Shown: positions 56,639 to 64,000 of the stretch, in pieces | Layout of the letters: each line of letters opens with the position of its first letter | Position numbering within the stretch: position 1 is the stretch's first letter | DNA from: Lentzea californiensis | GTDB taxonomy: Bacteria > Actinomycetota > Actinomycetes > Mycobacteriales > Pseudonocardiaceae | Reading direction: 5' to 3' | Assembly (NCBI RefSeq): GCF_024648825.1 | Contig: NZ_JANBBE010000008.1 | Location: 62,001-126,000 of the forward strand | Length of the DNA stretch: 64,000 bases | Program-made: the position numbers and the translations under genes | The notes under the pieces: generated by a model | Databases searched by the model: none | What the model was told of the DNA's origin: nothing | The model's input: the letters and a program-made list of their open reading frames with translations, nothing else

Positions 56639-57313
56639 TCACACCTGCCCCAGCCGGTATCCGACGCCGCGCACGGTCTCCAGCAACGACGGCCGGCCCA
56701 GCTTCGTCCTCAGGGTGGCGACGTGCACGTCGAGCGTCCGGTTCGCGCCGGACCACGTGCGGCCCCACACCTCGGCGAGGATCCGCTCGCGCGTGCACAC
56801 CGCGCCACCCGCCGCCATCACCAGCGCGAGCACCTGGAACTCCTTGCGCGACAACGCGACCGACTCCCCCGCGACCGTGACCTCGTGGCGTCCCAGGTCG
56901 ACGCGCACGTCACCGGTCTCGAACACCTCCGTGGACACCGAGCCCACCCCGACCGGATCGGCACCGCGGCGACGCCGGACGGCGTGCACGCGCGCGACCA
57001 GTTCTCCCACGTCGTACGGCTTGACCAGGTAGTCGTCGGCCCCGGCGTGCAGGCCGAGGATCCGGTCGTCGATCTCCCCTCTCGCGGACACCACGATGAT
57101 CGCGACGTCCGAAGCGGCCCTGATGGCACGGCACAGCGTCACGCCGTCCATGTCGGGCAGGCCGAGGTCGAGCAGCACCACGTCGACGCCGGCGAGGCGG
57201 TCGAGCGTGCCGCGGCCCGTGGCTTGGCGGTCCACTTGGAAGCCCCGTCTGGTCAGGGCTGGGACCAAGGCCTCGGCGACCCTGTCGTCGTCCTCGACGA
57301 GCAGCACGCGCAC
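56639..57313 (-). CDS. OmpR-family response regulator, GluR-like
   Basis: The 224-residue regulator has a receiver domain with VEDD, the phosphorylated Asp49 in LLDLGLPDMDG and VSARG, KPYD, followed by an OmpR/PhoB winged helix (LSRKEFQVLALVMAAGGAVCTRERILAEVWG, TLRTKLGRPSLLETVRGVGYRL). GTG 57313 follows GGGAGG at good distance; 31 further in-frame residues upstream are not conserved. It is divergent from gluA across 135 bp and most likely activates gluABCD. Confidence 0.92.
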   Translation of the reverse strand: MRVLLVEDDDRVAEALVPALTRRGFQVDRQATGRGTLDRLAGVDVVLLDLGLPDMDGVTLCRAIRAASDVAIIVVSARGEIDDRILGLHAGADDYLVKPYDVGELVARVHAVRRRRGADPVGVGSVSTEVFETGDVRVDLGRHEVTVAGESVALSRKEFQVLALVMAAGGAVCTRERILAEVWGRTWSGANRTLDVHVATLRTKLGRPSLLETVRGVGYRLGQV

Positions 57314-57448
57314 TTTCGCTACCTCCCGGGCAACCGATGTCTGCCTGTGACAGAGTTGAGACCCTAAGTCTTGCTCAATGTCCTGGACTGGTGTGGTGGC
57401 GGACACCTAGGTTTCCGCCAACGCCGACGACCCCATATGGAGGACTGG

Positions 57449-58201
57449 ATGACTGCCGCCTCTGCACCGCCGATGATTCATGTGGCGGGTGTGGACAAGT
57501 TCTTCGGCCCGTTGCACGTGCTCAAGAACGTGCAGCTGGAAGTGCCGAAGGGGCAGGTCGTGGTCGTGCTGGGGCCGTCGGGTTCCGGTAAGTCGACCCT
57601 GTGCCGGACCATCAACCGCCTCGAGCCGATCGATTCCGGCGTCATCGAGGTCGACGGGCAGCCGCTTCCCGCTGAAGGAAAAGAACTGGCTCGCCTTCGT
57701 GCCGACGTCGGCATGGTGTTCCAGTCCTTCAACCTCTTCGCGCACAAGACCATCGTCGAGAACGTCATGCTCGCCCCGGTGAAGGTGCGCAAGACGCCCG
57801 CCGCCGACGCGCGCAAGACCGCGATGCAGCTGCTGGAGCGCGTCGGGATCGCGAACCAGGCCGACAAGTTCCCCGCACAGCTCTCCGGTGGGCAGCAGCA
57901 GCGCGCGGCGATCGCCCGCGCGCTCGCGATGAAGCCCAAGGTGATGCTGTTCGACGAGCCGACCTCGGCGCTCGACCCGGAAATGGTCCAGGAGGTCCTG
58001 GACGTCATGACGGGCCTGGCCAAGGACGGGATGACCATGCTGGTCGTCACGCACGAGATGGGCTTCGCCCGCAAGGCCGCGGACCGGGTGATCTTCATGT
58101 CCGACGGCGAGGTGGTCGAGGACTCGACACCCGAAGAGTTCTTCTCGGCCCCGAAGTCCAACCGCGCGAAGGACTTCCTTGGCAAGATCCTGACTCACTA
58201 G
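57449..58201 (+). CDS. gluA: glutamate ABC transporter ATP-binding protein
   Basis: The 250-residue ATPase shows Walker A GPSGSGKS (42-49), the Q-loop in MVFQSFNLF, the signature LSGGQQQR (145-152), Walker B MLFDE (166-170) and the switch His in VVTHEMGFA. It belongs to the polar amino acid (GlnQ/GluA) subfamily and energises GluC-GluD. ATG 57449 follows GGAGG; an ATG at 57437 is less well placed. The 135-bp region before it is shared with the divergent response regulator and holds its promoter. Confidence 0.95.
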   Translation: MTAASAPPMIHVAGVDKFFGPLHVLKNVQLEVPKGQVVVVLGPSGSGKSTLCRTINRLEPIDSGVIEVDGQPLPAEGKELARLRADVGMVFQSFNLFAHKTIVENVMLAPVKVRKTPAADARKTAMQLLERVGIANQADKFPAQLSGGQQQRAAIARALAMKPKVMLFDEPTSALDPEMVQEVLDVMTGLAKDGMTMLVVTHEMGFARKAADRVIFMSDGEVVEDSTPEEFFSAPKSNRAKDFLGKILTH

Positions 58202-58240
58202 TAGTCAGCCCACTTTCGAACGAATGGCAGGAGAAGGACG

Positions 58241-59134
58241 ATGAGGGTTCGCACCCTTGCGGCGGTGCTGCTGACGGGCGCACTGGCCCTGACCGCGTGT
58301 GGCAAGGAGGGCAGCCCGACCGACCAGCCGGCGCCCGCCGGCCTCTTCGAGGTCGCCAAGGACGTCAAGGTCGACGGCTCGCCCACGTTCGAGAAGATCA
58401 AGGCGCGCGGCGAGCTCATCGTCGGTGTCAAGGAAGACCAGCCGGGTCTGGGCTACAAGGACCCGACGACGAACAAGTACAGCGGCTTCGACATCGACAT
58501 CGCGCGCCTGATCGCCGCGAAGCTCGGTTTCGACCCCGAGACGAAGATCCAGTTCAAGACGATCCAGTCCGCTGCCCGCGAGCAGGCGCTGATCAACGGT
58601 GACGTCGACTACTACGTCGGCACCTACACGATCAACGCCGGGCGCAAGGAGAAGGTCTCGTTCGCCGGACCGTACTTCGTCGCCGGCCAGGACCTCCTGA
58701 TCAAGGCCGACAACACCTCGATCACCGGCAAGGAAACCCTCAAGGGCAAGAAGGTGTGCTCGGTGACCGGCTCCACGCCGGCCAAGCGCATCAAGGAGGA
58801 AAAGCTGACCGAGGACGGCAACGTCCTCGAGTTCCAGGGCTACTCGCAGTGCGTCACCAAGCTCCTCAACGGTGAGGTCGACGCGGTCACCACGGACGAC
58901 GCGATCCTCAAGGGCTACGCCGCCGCCGAGGAGGGCAAGCTGAAGGTCGTCGGCAAGACGTTCTCCAGCGAGCCGTACGGCATCGGCCTGCCGAAGGACG
59001 ACAAGGCCCTGCGCGACAAGGTGAACGACGTGCTGCAGGCCTCGCTGGACGACGGCTCGTGGCAGAAGATCTACGACGGCACGCTGGGCAAGTCCGGCTC
59101 GTCCGCCGAGAAGCCGAAGATCGACAGGTACTGA
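58241..59134 (+). CDS. gluB: glutamate ABC transporter solute-binding lipoprotein
   Basis: The 297-residue lipoprotein (lipobox LALTAC, Cys20) has the family-3 binding fold: IVGVKEDQPGLGY, GFDIDIARLIAAKLGF, DVDYYVGTYTINAGRKEKVSFAGPYFVAGQDLL and VDAVTTDDAILKGYAA. It captures glutamate outside the membrane for GluC-GluD. It lies 39 bp after gluA. A stem-loop behind it probably protects its message. A second, related binding protein is encoded at 4160-4993. Confidence 0.95.
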   Translation: MRVRTLAAVLLTGALALTACGKEGSPTDQPAPAGLFEVAKDVKVDGSPTFEKIKARGELIVGVKEDQPGLGYKDPTTNKYSGFDIDIARLIAAKLGFDPETKIQFKTIQSAAREQALINGDVDYYVGTYTINAGRKEKVSFAGPYFVAGQDLLIKADNTSITGKETLKGKKVCSVTGSTPAKRIKEEKLTEDGNVLEFQGYSQCVTKLLNGEVDAVTTDDAILKGYAAAEEGKLKVVGKTFSSEPYGIGLPKDDKALRDKVNDVLQASLDDGSWQKIYDGTLGKSGSSAEKPKIDRY

Positions 59135-59147
59135 CGGTTCCTCACGT

Positions 59148-59178
59148 GGCCGGTGGATCCCGCGTGGGTCCGCCGGCC
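59148..59178 (+). promoter_or_regulatory. intercistronic stem-loop between gluB and gluC
   Basis: GGCCGGTGGATCC pairs with GGGTCCGCCGGCC, using G-U pairs, around CGCGT. Placed just after the binding-protein gene and before the permease genes, it could stabilise the upstream message or attenuate read-through so that GluB exceeds the permease. Confidence 0.6.
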
Positions 59179-59213
59179 GTTCCTTTGAAGGCGGACGGAC
59201 GGCAAGGAAACCG

Positions 59214-59861
59214 ATGAGCGTCCTCACCAACAACCTAGATCTCTTCCTGCGCGCTTTCGGCCAGACGCTCCAGCTCTTCGCGGTCTCCGCGGTGCTGTCG
59301 CTGGTGCTGGGCACGCTCCTCGCGGCGCTGAGGGTCAGCCCGGTGCCGGTGTTCCGCGGTGTCGGCACGACGTACGTGACGGTCGTGCGCAACACCCCGT
59401 TGACGCTGGTCTTCGTGTTCTTCGTGTTCGCGTACCCGCTGCTGGACATCCTGAAGATCGAGCCGTACACCGCCGCGGTGGTCTCGCTGTCGCTCTACAC
59501 GGCGGCGTTCGTCTGCGAGGTCGTGCGATCGGGCATCAACACCGTGCCGGTCGGGCAGGCCGAGGCCTCCCGCGCACTGGGTCTCACGTTCACGCAGATG
59601 CTCGGCTCCGTGGTGCTGCCGCAGGCGTTGCGCTCGGTCGTGCCGCCGATGACGAGCACGATGATCGCGCTGCTGAAGAACACGACGGTCGCGTCCGGCT
59701 TCGCCGTCGTCCAGGCGGGCAACATCCGCGAGCAGTTGGCGGATCAGGGTGACAACGTCCTCATCGGACTCCTGTGGGTCGCACTCGGGTTCGTCATCCT
59801 GGTGATGCCGCTGACGTACGTCCAGCAGGTCTTCGAGAAGCGGTGGAGCGTGGCCCGATGA
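59214..59861 (+). CDS. gluC: glutamate ABC transporter permease GluC
   Basis: The 215-residue permease has about five membrane segments and the polar amino acid (HisMQ) type core: FGQTLQLFAVSAVLSLVLGTLLAALR, VVRNTPLTLVFVFFVF and the EAA loop EASRALGLTFTQMLGSVVLPQALRSVVPP, which contacts the GluA ATPase. ATG 59214 follows GCAAGGAAACC. It overlaps gluD by four bases (ATGA), so the two permease subunits are translated together. Confidence 0.94.
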   Translation: MSVLTNNLDLFLRAFGQTLQLFAVSAVLSLVLGTLLAALRVSPVPVFRGVGTTYVTVVRNTPLTLVFVFFVFAYPLLDILKIEPYTAAVVSLSLYTAAFVCEVVRSGINTVPVGQAEASRALGLTFTQMLGSVVLPQALRSVVPPMTSTMIALLKNTTVASGFAVVQAGNIREQLADQGDNVLIGLLWVALGFVILVMPLTYVQQVFEKRWSVAR

Positions 59862-60730
59862 GCATGGTGCTGTTCGACGTCCCGGGTCCGAAGGCCCGCG
59901 TCCGTCACAAGATCATGGCCGTCGTCGGCATCGCGGCGGTGGCCGCGGCGCTGGTGTACGTGGTGATGCGGTTCATCGTCACCGACCAGTTCACCGCCCG
60001 CAGGCTCGACTGGATCAACTACAAGCAGATCCAGCTCTCGCTGGTCGAGGCGATCGGCAACACGCTCAGCGCGTTCGTCGTCGGCGCGGTGCTGGCGCTG
60101 GTGTTCGGCGCGATCTTCGCGGCGGCGCGGCTGTCCGACCACGGGTGGGTGCGCGCTCCCGCGGCGGTGATCGTCGAGATCTTCCGCGCGATCCCGCTCG
60201 TGATCATGATGTTCTTCTTCTACTACGGCCTTCCCGTGGCCGGGGTGAAGCTGAGCGCGTTCACGGCCGTCGTGATCAGCCTGATGCTGTACAACGGCTC
60301 GGTGCTCGCGGAGATCTTCCGCGCGGGCATCAACTCGCTGCCGAAGGGCCAGAGCGAGGCCGCGTACGCGCTGGGCATGCGCAAGACGCAGGTGATGACG
60401 TTCGTGCTGCTGCCGCAGGCGTTGCGGGCGATGCTGCCGACCATCATCAGCCAGCTCGTCGTGCTGCTGAAGGACACCGCGCTCGGCTTCCTCATCACCT
60501 TCGAGGAGCTGCTGCGGTGGGGTACGCGCATCGGTGGTGACGCGGTGAACTTCGGCCGCCCGATGATCCCGGTGATGATCGTGGTCGCCCTGATCTACAT
60601 CGGACTCTGCCTGTTGCTGTCGTGGCTCGCCACGTACCTCGAGAAGCGCAACCGCCGCAACAAGAAGGTCATCAAGCGCGACGACAACAAGGCCGAGATG
60701 CTGGTGCTCACCGGCGACGCTCAAGGCTGA
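59858..60730 (+). CDS. gluD: glutamate ABC transporter permease GluD
   Basis: The 290-residue permease has an N-terminal cytoplasmic tail and about six membrane segments, EIFRAIPLVIMMFFFYYGLP, and the EAA loop EAAYALGMRKTQVMTFVLLPQALRAMLP. A long basic cytoplasmic C-terminus (EKRNRRNKKVIKRDDNK) distinguishes it from GluC. It pairs with GluC to form the membrane channel. It is the last gene of gluABCD and is followed by a strong stem-loop. Confidence 0.94.
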   Translation: MSMVLFDVPGPKARVRHKIMAVVGIAAVAAALVYVVMRFIVTDQFTARRLDWINYKQIQLSLVEAIGNTLSAFVVGAVLALVFGAIFAAARLSDHGWVRAPAAVIVEIFRAIPLVIMMFFFYYGLPVAGVKLSAFTAVVISLMLYNGSVLAEIFRAGINSLPKGQSEAAYALGMRKTQVMTFVLLPQALRAMLPTIISQLVVLLKDTALGFLITFEELLRWGTRIGGDAVNFGRPMIPVMIVVALIYIGLCLLLSWLATYLEKRNRRNKKVIKRDDNKAEMLVLTGDAQG

Positions 60731-60742
60731 ACCCGTCTCGCA

Positions 60743-60779
60743 CGAACGGGGCGCGTCCACATCGGACGCGCCCCGTTCG
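60743..60779 (+). terminator. terminator of gluABCD
   Basis: A 16-bp perfect stem, from CGAACGGGGCGCGTCC to its complement, encloses an ACATC loop and begins 12 bp after the gluD stop. It has no U-tract. Confidence 0.85.
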
Positions 60780-60863
60780 CTGTTCCCAGGCACTGCTTCG
60801 CGGTTGTTCGTCACGTAGCCGCCGCCTGGTCGCCGCGTTGGCTCGACGTCCGTCCAGGGGAAG

Positions 60864-61139
60864 TCAGACGTTCCAGTCGACGACACCACACCAGTCCTGC
60901 CTCGCTTCCCCCACGACGTCGAGGCAGAACGTGGTGCCGGCACGGAAGTTCGTGCCGAGCAACCGGCGCGAGCGGTCACCCGCGGGGAACAGCACGGGGC
61001 TGCCCGCCACCCGGCGGTCGCCGTCGCGGGACCACCGGATCTCCAGGTCGACCGGACTGGCCGTGACCCGGAGGTAGACGTCCGAGCCGTCGACGGTGAT
61101 CGTGCGGACGGCGTGCAGGTCGGCGGATGCGGTGCGCAT
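60864..61139 (-). CDS. small hypothetical protein, 91 aa
   Basis: The frame from ATG 61139 gives MRTASADLHAVRTITVDGSDVYLRVTASPVDLEIRWSRDGDRR and ends CLDVVGEARQDWCGVVDWNV. The alternating pattern suggests a beta-sandwich, perhaps a remnant or minimal DUF1349-like fold, but I cannot assign a function. The frame is open up to TTG 61202. No good ribosome-binding site is seen for either start, so the start is uncertain. It is divergent from the NarL-type regulator. Confidence 0.5.
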   Translation of the reverse strand: MRTASADLHAVRTITVDGSDVYLRVTASPVDLEIRWSRDGDRRVAGSPVLFPAGDRSRRLLGTNFRAGTTFCLDVVGEARQDWCGVVDWNV

Positions 61140-61264
61140 GGCGCGGAACGTATCGGCGTGAACGGAACCGGGTCGTCTCACGAAGAGTGGATCTCCCGTC
61201 AACTTTCGCGGTACGCTCGTGGTGGGGGATCTACCGCGGTGACGTCACATGAGTGAGGGGCATC

Positions 61265-61921
61265 GTGGCGCGCGTGCTTGTAGTGGACGACCAGCCGTTG
61301 TTCAGGGCCGGCCTGGTCGCGTTGCTGAACGCTTCACCTGATCTGACCGTCGTCGGCGAGGCCGGGGACGGTGCCACCGCGGCCGCGCTGGCCGAGTCGT
61401 CGAGACCGGACGTGATCCTGCTCGACATCCGCCTGCCGGATCTGGCCGCGCTCAAAAGCGTCGCGGCCTCCACGCGGGTGCTGGTGCTGACGACCTTCGA
61501 CCTGGACGAGTACGTCCACGAGGCGTTGCGGCTGGGCGCGGCGGGGTTCGTGCTGAAGGAGTCCGAACCGGCCCGCCTGATCGCCGCCATCACCGCCGTC
61601 GCCTCGGGCGAGATGCAGTTCAGTCCCACGGTCATGCGCAGGCTCGTGGCGGCGTACCTGAGGGGCGATTCAGCTGTGTCGCCGTGGAGTTCGGCCGGTC
61701 TGGACGAGCTGACGGACCGCGAGCGCGAGGTGCTGCGGCTGGTCGGCACCGGGCTGACGAACACGGCGATCGCGACCAGGCTGACGGTCACGGAGGGCAC
61801 GGTGAAGACGCACCTCAACCGCGTGATGACGAAGCTGCGGCTGACCAGCCGGGCGCAGGCCGTGGTGATGGCCTACGAGTCCGGGCTGGTCATACCGCAG
61901 GCCGTCGCTAGGACCGCTTGA
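61265..61921 (+). CDS. NarL/FixJ-type response regulator (orphan)
   Basis: The 218-residue protein has a receiver domain (VVDDQPLFRAGLVALL; phosphorylated Asp54 in LLDIRLP; VLTTFD; VLKES) and a LuxR-type HTH (LTDREREVLRLVGTGLTNTAIATRLTVTEGTVKTHLNRVMTKL). GTG 61265 follows GAGGGG; a GTG at 61253 is weaker. No histidine kinase is adjacent, so it is an orphan or pairs with a distant kinase. A perfect GTGACGTCAC palindrome lies at 61239-61248 just upstream. It overlaps sdhB tail to tail by 14 bp. Confidence 0.9.
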   Translation: MARVLVVDDQPLFRAGLVALLNASPDLTVVGEAGDGATAAALAESSRPDVILLDIRLPDLAALKSVAASTRVLVLTTFDLDEYVHEALRLGAAGFVLKESEPARLIAAITAVASGEMQFSPTVMRRLVAAYLRGDSAVSPWSSAGLDELTDREREVLRLVGTGLTNTAIATRLTVTEGTVKTHLNRVMTKLRLTSRAQAVVMAYESGLVIPQAVARTA

Positions 61922-62657
61922 ACAGCTTGTTGCCGAGCCAGACGATCGGGTCGTACTTGCGGTCGGCGACGCGCTCCTTCATCGGGATGAGCGCGTTGTC
62001 GGTGATGTGGATGTGCTCGGGGCACACCTCGCTGCAGCACTTGGTGATGTTGCAGAGTCCGAGCCCGTGCTCGTCCTGCGCCTGGTCGACGCGGTCCGCG
62101 GTGTCGAGCGGGTGCATCTCCAGTTCGGCGACCCGCATGAGGAACCGCGGCCCGGAGAACGCCTCCTTGTTCTCCTCGTGGTCACGCACCACGTGGCAGG
62201 TGTTCTGGCACAGGAAGCACTCGATGCACTTGCGGAACTCCTGCGAGCGCTCGACGTCGACCTGCTGCATCCGGTACTCGCCCGGTGCCAGGTCCTTCGG
62301 CGGCGCGAACGACGGGACCTCGCGTGCCTTGGTGTAGTTGAAGGACACGTCGGTCACGAGGTCGCGGATGATCGGGAACGTCCGCATCGGCGTGACCGTG
62401 ATCGTCTCCGACTCCTCGAAGATCGACATCCGGGTCATGCAGAGCAGCCGCGGCCGTCCGTTGATCTCCGCCGAGCACGAACCGCACTTGCCCGCCTTGC
62501 AGTTCCACCGCACCGCGAGGTCCGGCGTCTGCGTGGCCTGCAGCCGGTGGATGATGTCGAGGACGACCTCGCCCTCGTTGACCTCGACGGTGAAGTCCTC
62601 CAGCCCACCGCCGGAGTCGTCGCCGCGCCACACCCGGAACTTCCCCTGGTAGCTCAT
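61908..62657 (-). CDS. sdhB: succinate dehydrogenase/fumarate reductase iron-sulfur subunit
   Basis: The 249-residue subunit carries the [2Fe-2S] ligands in WNCKAGKCGSCSAEINGRPRLLC and the second cluster domain CIECFLCQNTCHVV plus CNITKCCSEVCP, for the [4Fe-4S] and [3Fe-4S] clusters. It passes electrons from SdhA to the membrane quinone site. Its ATG 62657 overlaps the sdhA stop by four bases. No membrane anchor gene follows on this side; the anchor subunit is probably upstream of sdhA, outside the window. Confidence 0.95.
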   Translation of the reverse strand: MSYQGKFRVWRGDDSGGGLEDFTVEVNEGEVVLDIIHRLQATQTPDLAVRWNCKAGKCGSCSAEINGRPRLLCMTRMSIFEESETITVTPMRTFPIIRDLVTDVSFNYTKAREVPSFAPPKDLAPGEYRMQQVDVERSQEFRKCIECFLCQNTCHVVRDHEENKEAFSGPRFLMRVAELEMHPLDTADRVDQAQDEHGLGLCNITKCCSEVCPEHIHITDNALIPMKERVADRKYDPIVWLGNKLFKRS

Positions 62658-64000
62658 GCCAACTCCTCGGCGGTGAGGTACTTCTCCAGCTCGCTGCGGT
62701 CGAACAGGTCCAGCAGGTCGTGCCGGATCGGGATCTGCGCCTTCTCCGTCACCTCGGCCCCGTCGCCGTCGGCTTTGCACACCAACAGCTTCCGGCGCCA
62801 GTCGGCGTCCATCGACGGGTGGTCGTCGCGGGTGTGACCGCCGCGCGACTCGGTTCGCAGCAGCGCCGCCTTCGCCACGCACTCCGACACCAGCAGCATG
62901 TTGCGCAGGTCGAGGGCGAGGTGCCAGCCGGGGTTGAACTGCTGGTGCCCCTCGACGGTCAGCGCCTGCGCGCGTTCCTTGAGCTTCTCCAGCCGCTGCA
63001 ACGCCTCCTGCATCTCACCGGCTTTCCGGATGATGCCGACGAGGTCGTTCATGGACTGCTGCAGCTCCATGTGCAGGGTGTACGGGTTCTCGCCGCCTTC
63101 CTGCTGGAAGGGTTTGAGCGCCGTGGCCCGCGCCTCGGTGACGATGTCCTCCGCCACGACAGGGCGTCCGGCCATCGCCCGCACGTACTCCGCGGCACCC
63201 GCGCCGGCCCTGCGCCCGAAGACGAGCAGGTCCGACAACGAGTTGCCGCCCAGCCGGTTCGAGCCGTGCATGCCGCCGGAGACCTCACCGGCCGCGAAGA
63301 GCCCTGGTACCGAGGAGGATCCGGTGTCGGGGTCCACCTCGACGCCGCCCATCACGTAGTGGCAGGTCGGGCCGACCTCCATCGGCTGCGCGGTGATGTC
63401 CACATCGGCCAGTTCCTTGAACTGGTGGTGCATGGACGGCAGCCGGCGGCGGATCTCCTCGGCGGGCAGACGCGTCGACACGTCGAGGAAGACGCCACCG
63501 TGCGGTGACCCGCGCCCTGCCTTGACCTCGGAGTTGATCGCACGGGCGACCTCGTCACGCGGCAGCAGTTCCGGCGGGCGCCGGTTGTTCGCCTGGTCGG
63601 TGTACCAGCGGTCGGCTTCTTCCTCGTTGTCGGCGTACTTGTCCTTGAACACCTCGGGGATGTAGTCGAACATGAACCGCTTGCCGTCGGAGTTGCGCAG
63701 CACACCACCGTCACCGCGGACGGACTCGGTGACGAGGATGCCCTTGACGGACGGCGGCCAGACCATCCCCGTGGGGTGGAACTGGATGAACTCCATGTTG
63801 ATCAGCGAGGCCCCGGCGCGCATCGCGAGCGCGTGGCCGTCGCCGGTGTACTCCCAGGAGTTCGAGGTGACCTTGAACGACTTGCCGATGCCGCCCGTCG
63901 CGAGGATCACCGCGGGCGCCTCGAACAGCACGAACCGGCCGGACTCGCGCCAGTAGCCGAACGCGCCGGCGATCTTGTCGCCGTCCTTGACGAGGTCGGT
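62654..64000 (-). CDS. sdhA: succinate dehydrogenase/fumarate reductase flavoprotein subunit (partial)
   Basis: The C-terminal 448 residues are visible; the N-terminus with the FAD-binding GxGxxG lies beyond the window. Seen are VILATGGIGKSFKVTSNSWEYTGDGHALAMRAGASL, MEFIQFHPTGMVWPP (active-site His/Thr region), GEVSGGMHGSNRLGGNSLSDLLVFGRRAG and the catalytic ESRGGHTRDDHP. The sequence matches the SdhA type of actinobacterial succinate dehydrogenases. It oxidises succinate to fumarate with FAD. Confidence 0.95.
   Translation of the reverse strand, partial: TDLVKDGDKIAGAFGYWRESGRFVLFEAPAVILATGGIGKSFKVTSNSWEYTGDGHALAMRAGASLINMEFIQFHPTGMVWPPSVKGILVTESVRGDGGVLRNSDGKRFMFDYIPEVFKDKYADNEEEADRWYTDQANNRRPPELLPRDEVARAINSEVKAGRGSPHGGVFLDVSTRLPAEEIRRRLPSMHHQFKELADVDITAQPMEVGPTCHYVMGGVEVDPDTGSSSVPGLFAAGEVSGGMHGSNRLGGNSLSDLLVFGRRAGAGAAEYVRAMAGRPVVAEDIVTEARATALKPFQQEGGENPYTLHMELQQSMNDLVGIIRKAGEMQEALQRLEKLKERAQALTVEGHQQFNPGWHLALDLRNMLLVSECVAKAALLRTESRGGHTRDDHPSMDADWRRKLLVCKADGDGAEVTEKAQIPIRHDLLDLFDRSELEKYLTAEELA

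Overview
The window is high-GC DNA (roughly 70 percent) from a filamentous actinobacterium. The gene order nrdJ-nrdR / lexA, hflX, dapF-miaA-Rv2728c-like, Rv2731-like, Rv2732c-like, miaB and the ideR-galK-galE block are typical of Actinobacteria. Many GTG/TTG starts, four-base stop/start overlaps, near-consensus TCGAAC-N4-GTTCGA SOS boxes and the protein families (NrdJ only, EcsC, DUF4192, DUF3558-like lipoprotein, HelD-class helicase) point to Pseudonocardiales, perhaps Lentzea/Saccharothrix/Actinosynnema. That placement is inference. No rRNA, tRNA, CRISPR array, insertion sequence or prophage was seen.

Left part (1-9.7 kb): the 3' end of a gene carrying an in-frame pentapeptide tandem repeat; a small unknown gene; a strongly decayed gene for a P-loop ATPase / membrane / type-1 periplasmic-binding-protein fusion; a glutamate-type ABC solute-binding lipoprotein with a DasR-like GntR regulator; and a two-gene operon for a GNAT/acyl-CoA-synthetase-type protein acetyltransferase and an AcuC-type deacetylase, the two halves of a reversible lysine acetylation switch.

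9.7-30 kb: a sulfurtransferase; ideR coupled to galK and followed by galE and an S9 peptidase; DUF4192; a secreted X-Pro dipeptidyl-peptidase-like enzyme; an adenosine-deaminase-family enzyme coupled to cutA; a HelD/HelR-type RNA polymerase-recycling helicase; a GH4 glycosidase; an lspA paralogue with an altered motif; endonuclease V; DUF3500; an ArsR gene with an apparent single-base deletion coupled to an SRPBCC (AHSA1) gene; an MBL hydrolase; a CBS protein; and a surface propeller protein.

30-36 kb: DUF4239, EcsC, a three-domain dikinase with the layout of rifampin phosphotransferase, an ADP-ribosylglycohydrolase, an unknown protein and an HNH protein. 36-54 kb is conserved backbone (nrdJ, nrdR, a small SOS-controlled membrane protein at the DivS/ChiZ position, lexA, hflX, dapF, miaA, miaB). 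Accessory pairs are inserted into it: a GbsR-type regulator with a P450, and an ArsR-type regulator with an MFS exporter and an SMP-30 protein. 54-61 kb holds an orphan TAXI solute-binding lipoprotein, a GluK/GluR-like two-component system and the divergent gluABCD glutamate importer. The right edge has an orphan NarL-type regulator and sdhB-sdhA, with sdhA running off the window.

The most notable points are: the lexA-divergent SOS gene reduced to a 90-residue membrane protein without LysM; two candidate rifamycin-resistance proteins (HelR-like and Rph-like) 10 kb apart without a recognisable RAE; the IS30-type HTH fused to a GbsR domain beside a P450; the decayed ATPase-receptor fusion; and the unusual LspA motif. 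None of these amounts to a demonstrated new system.
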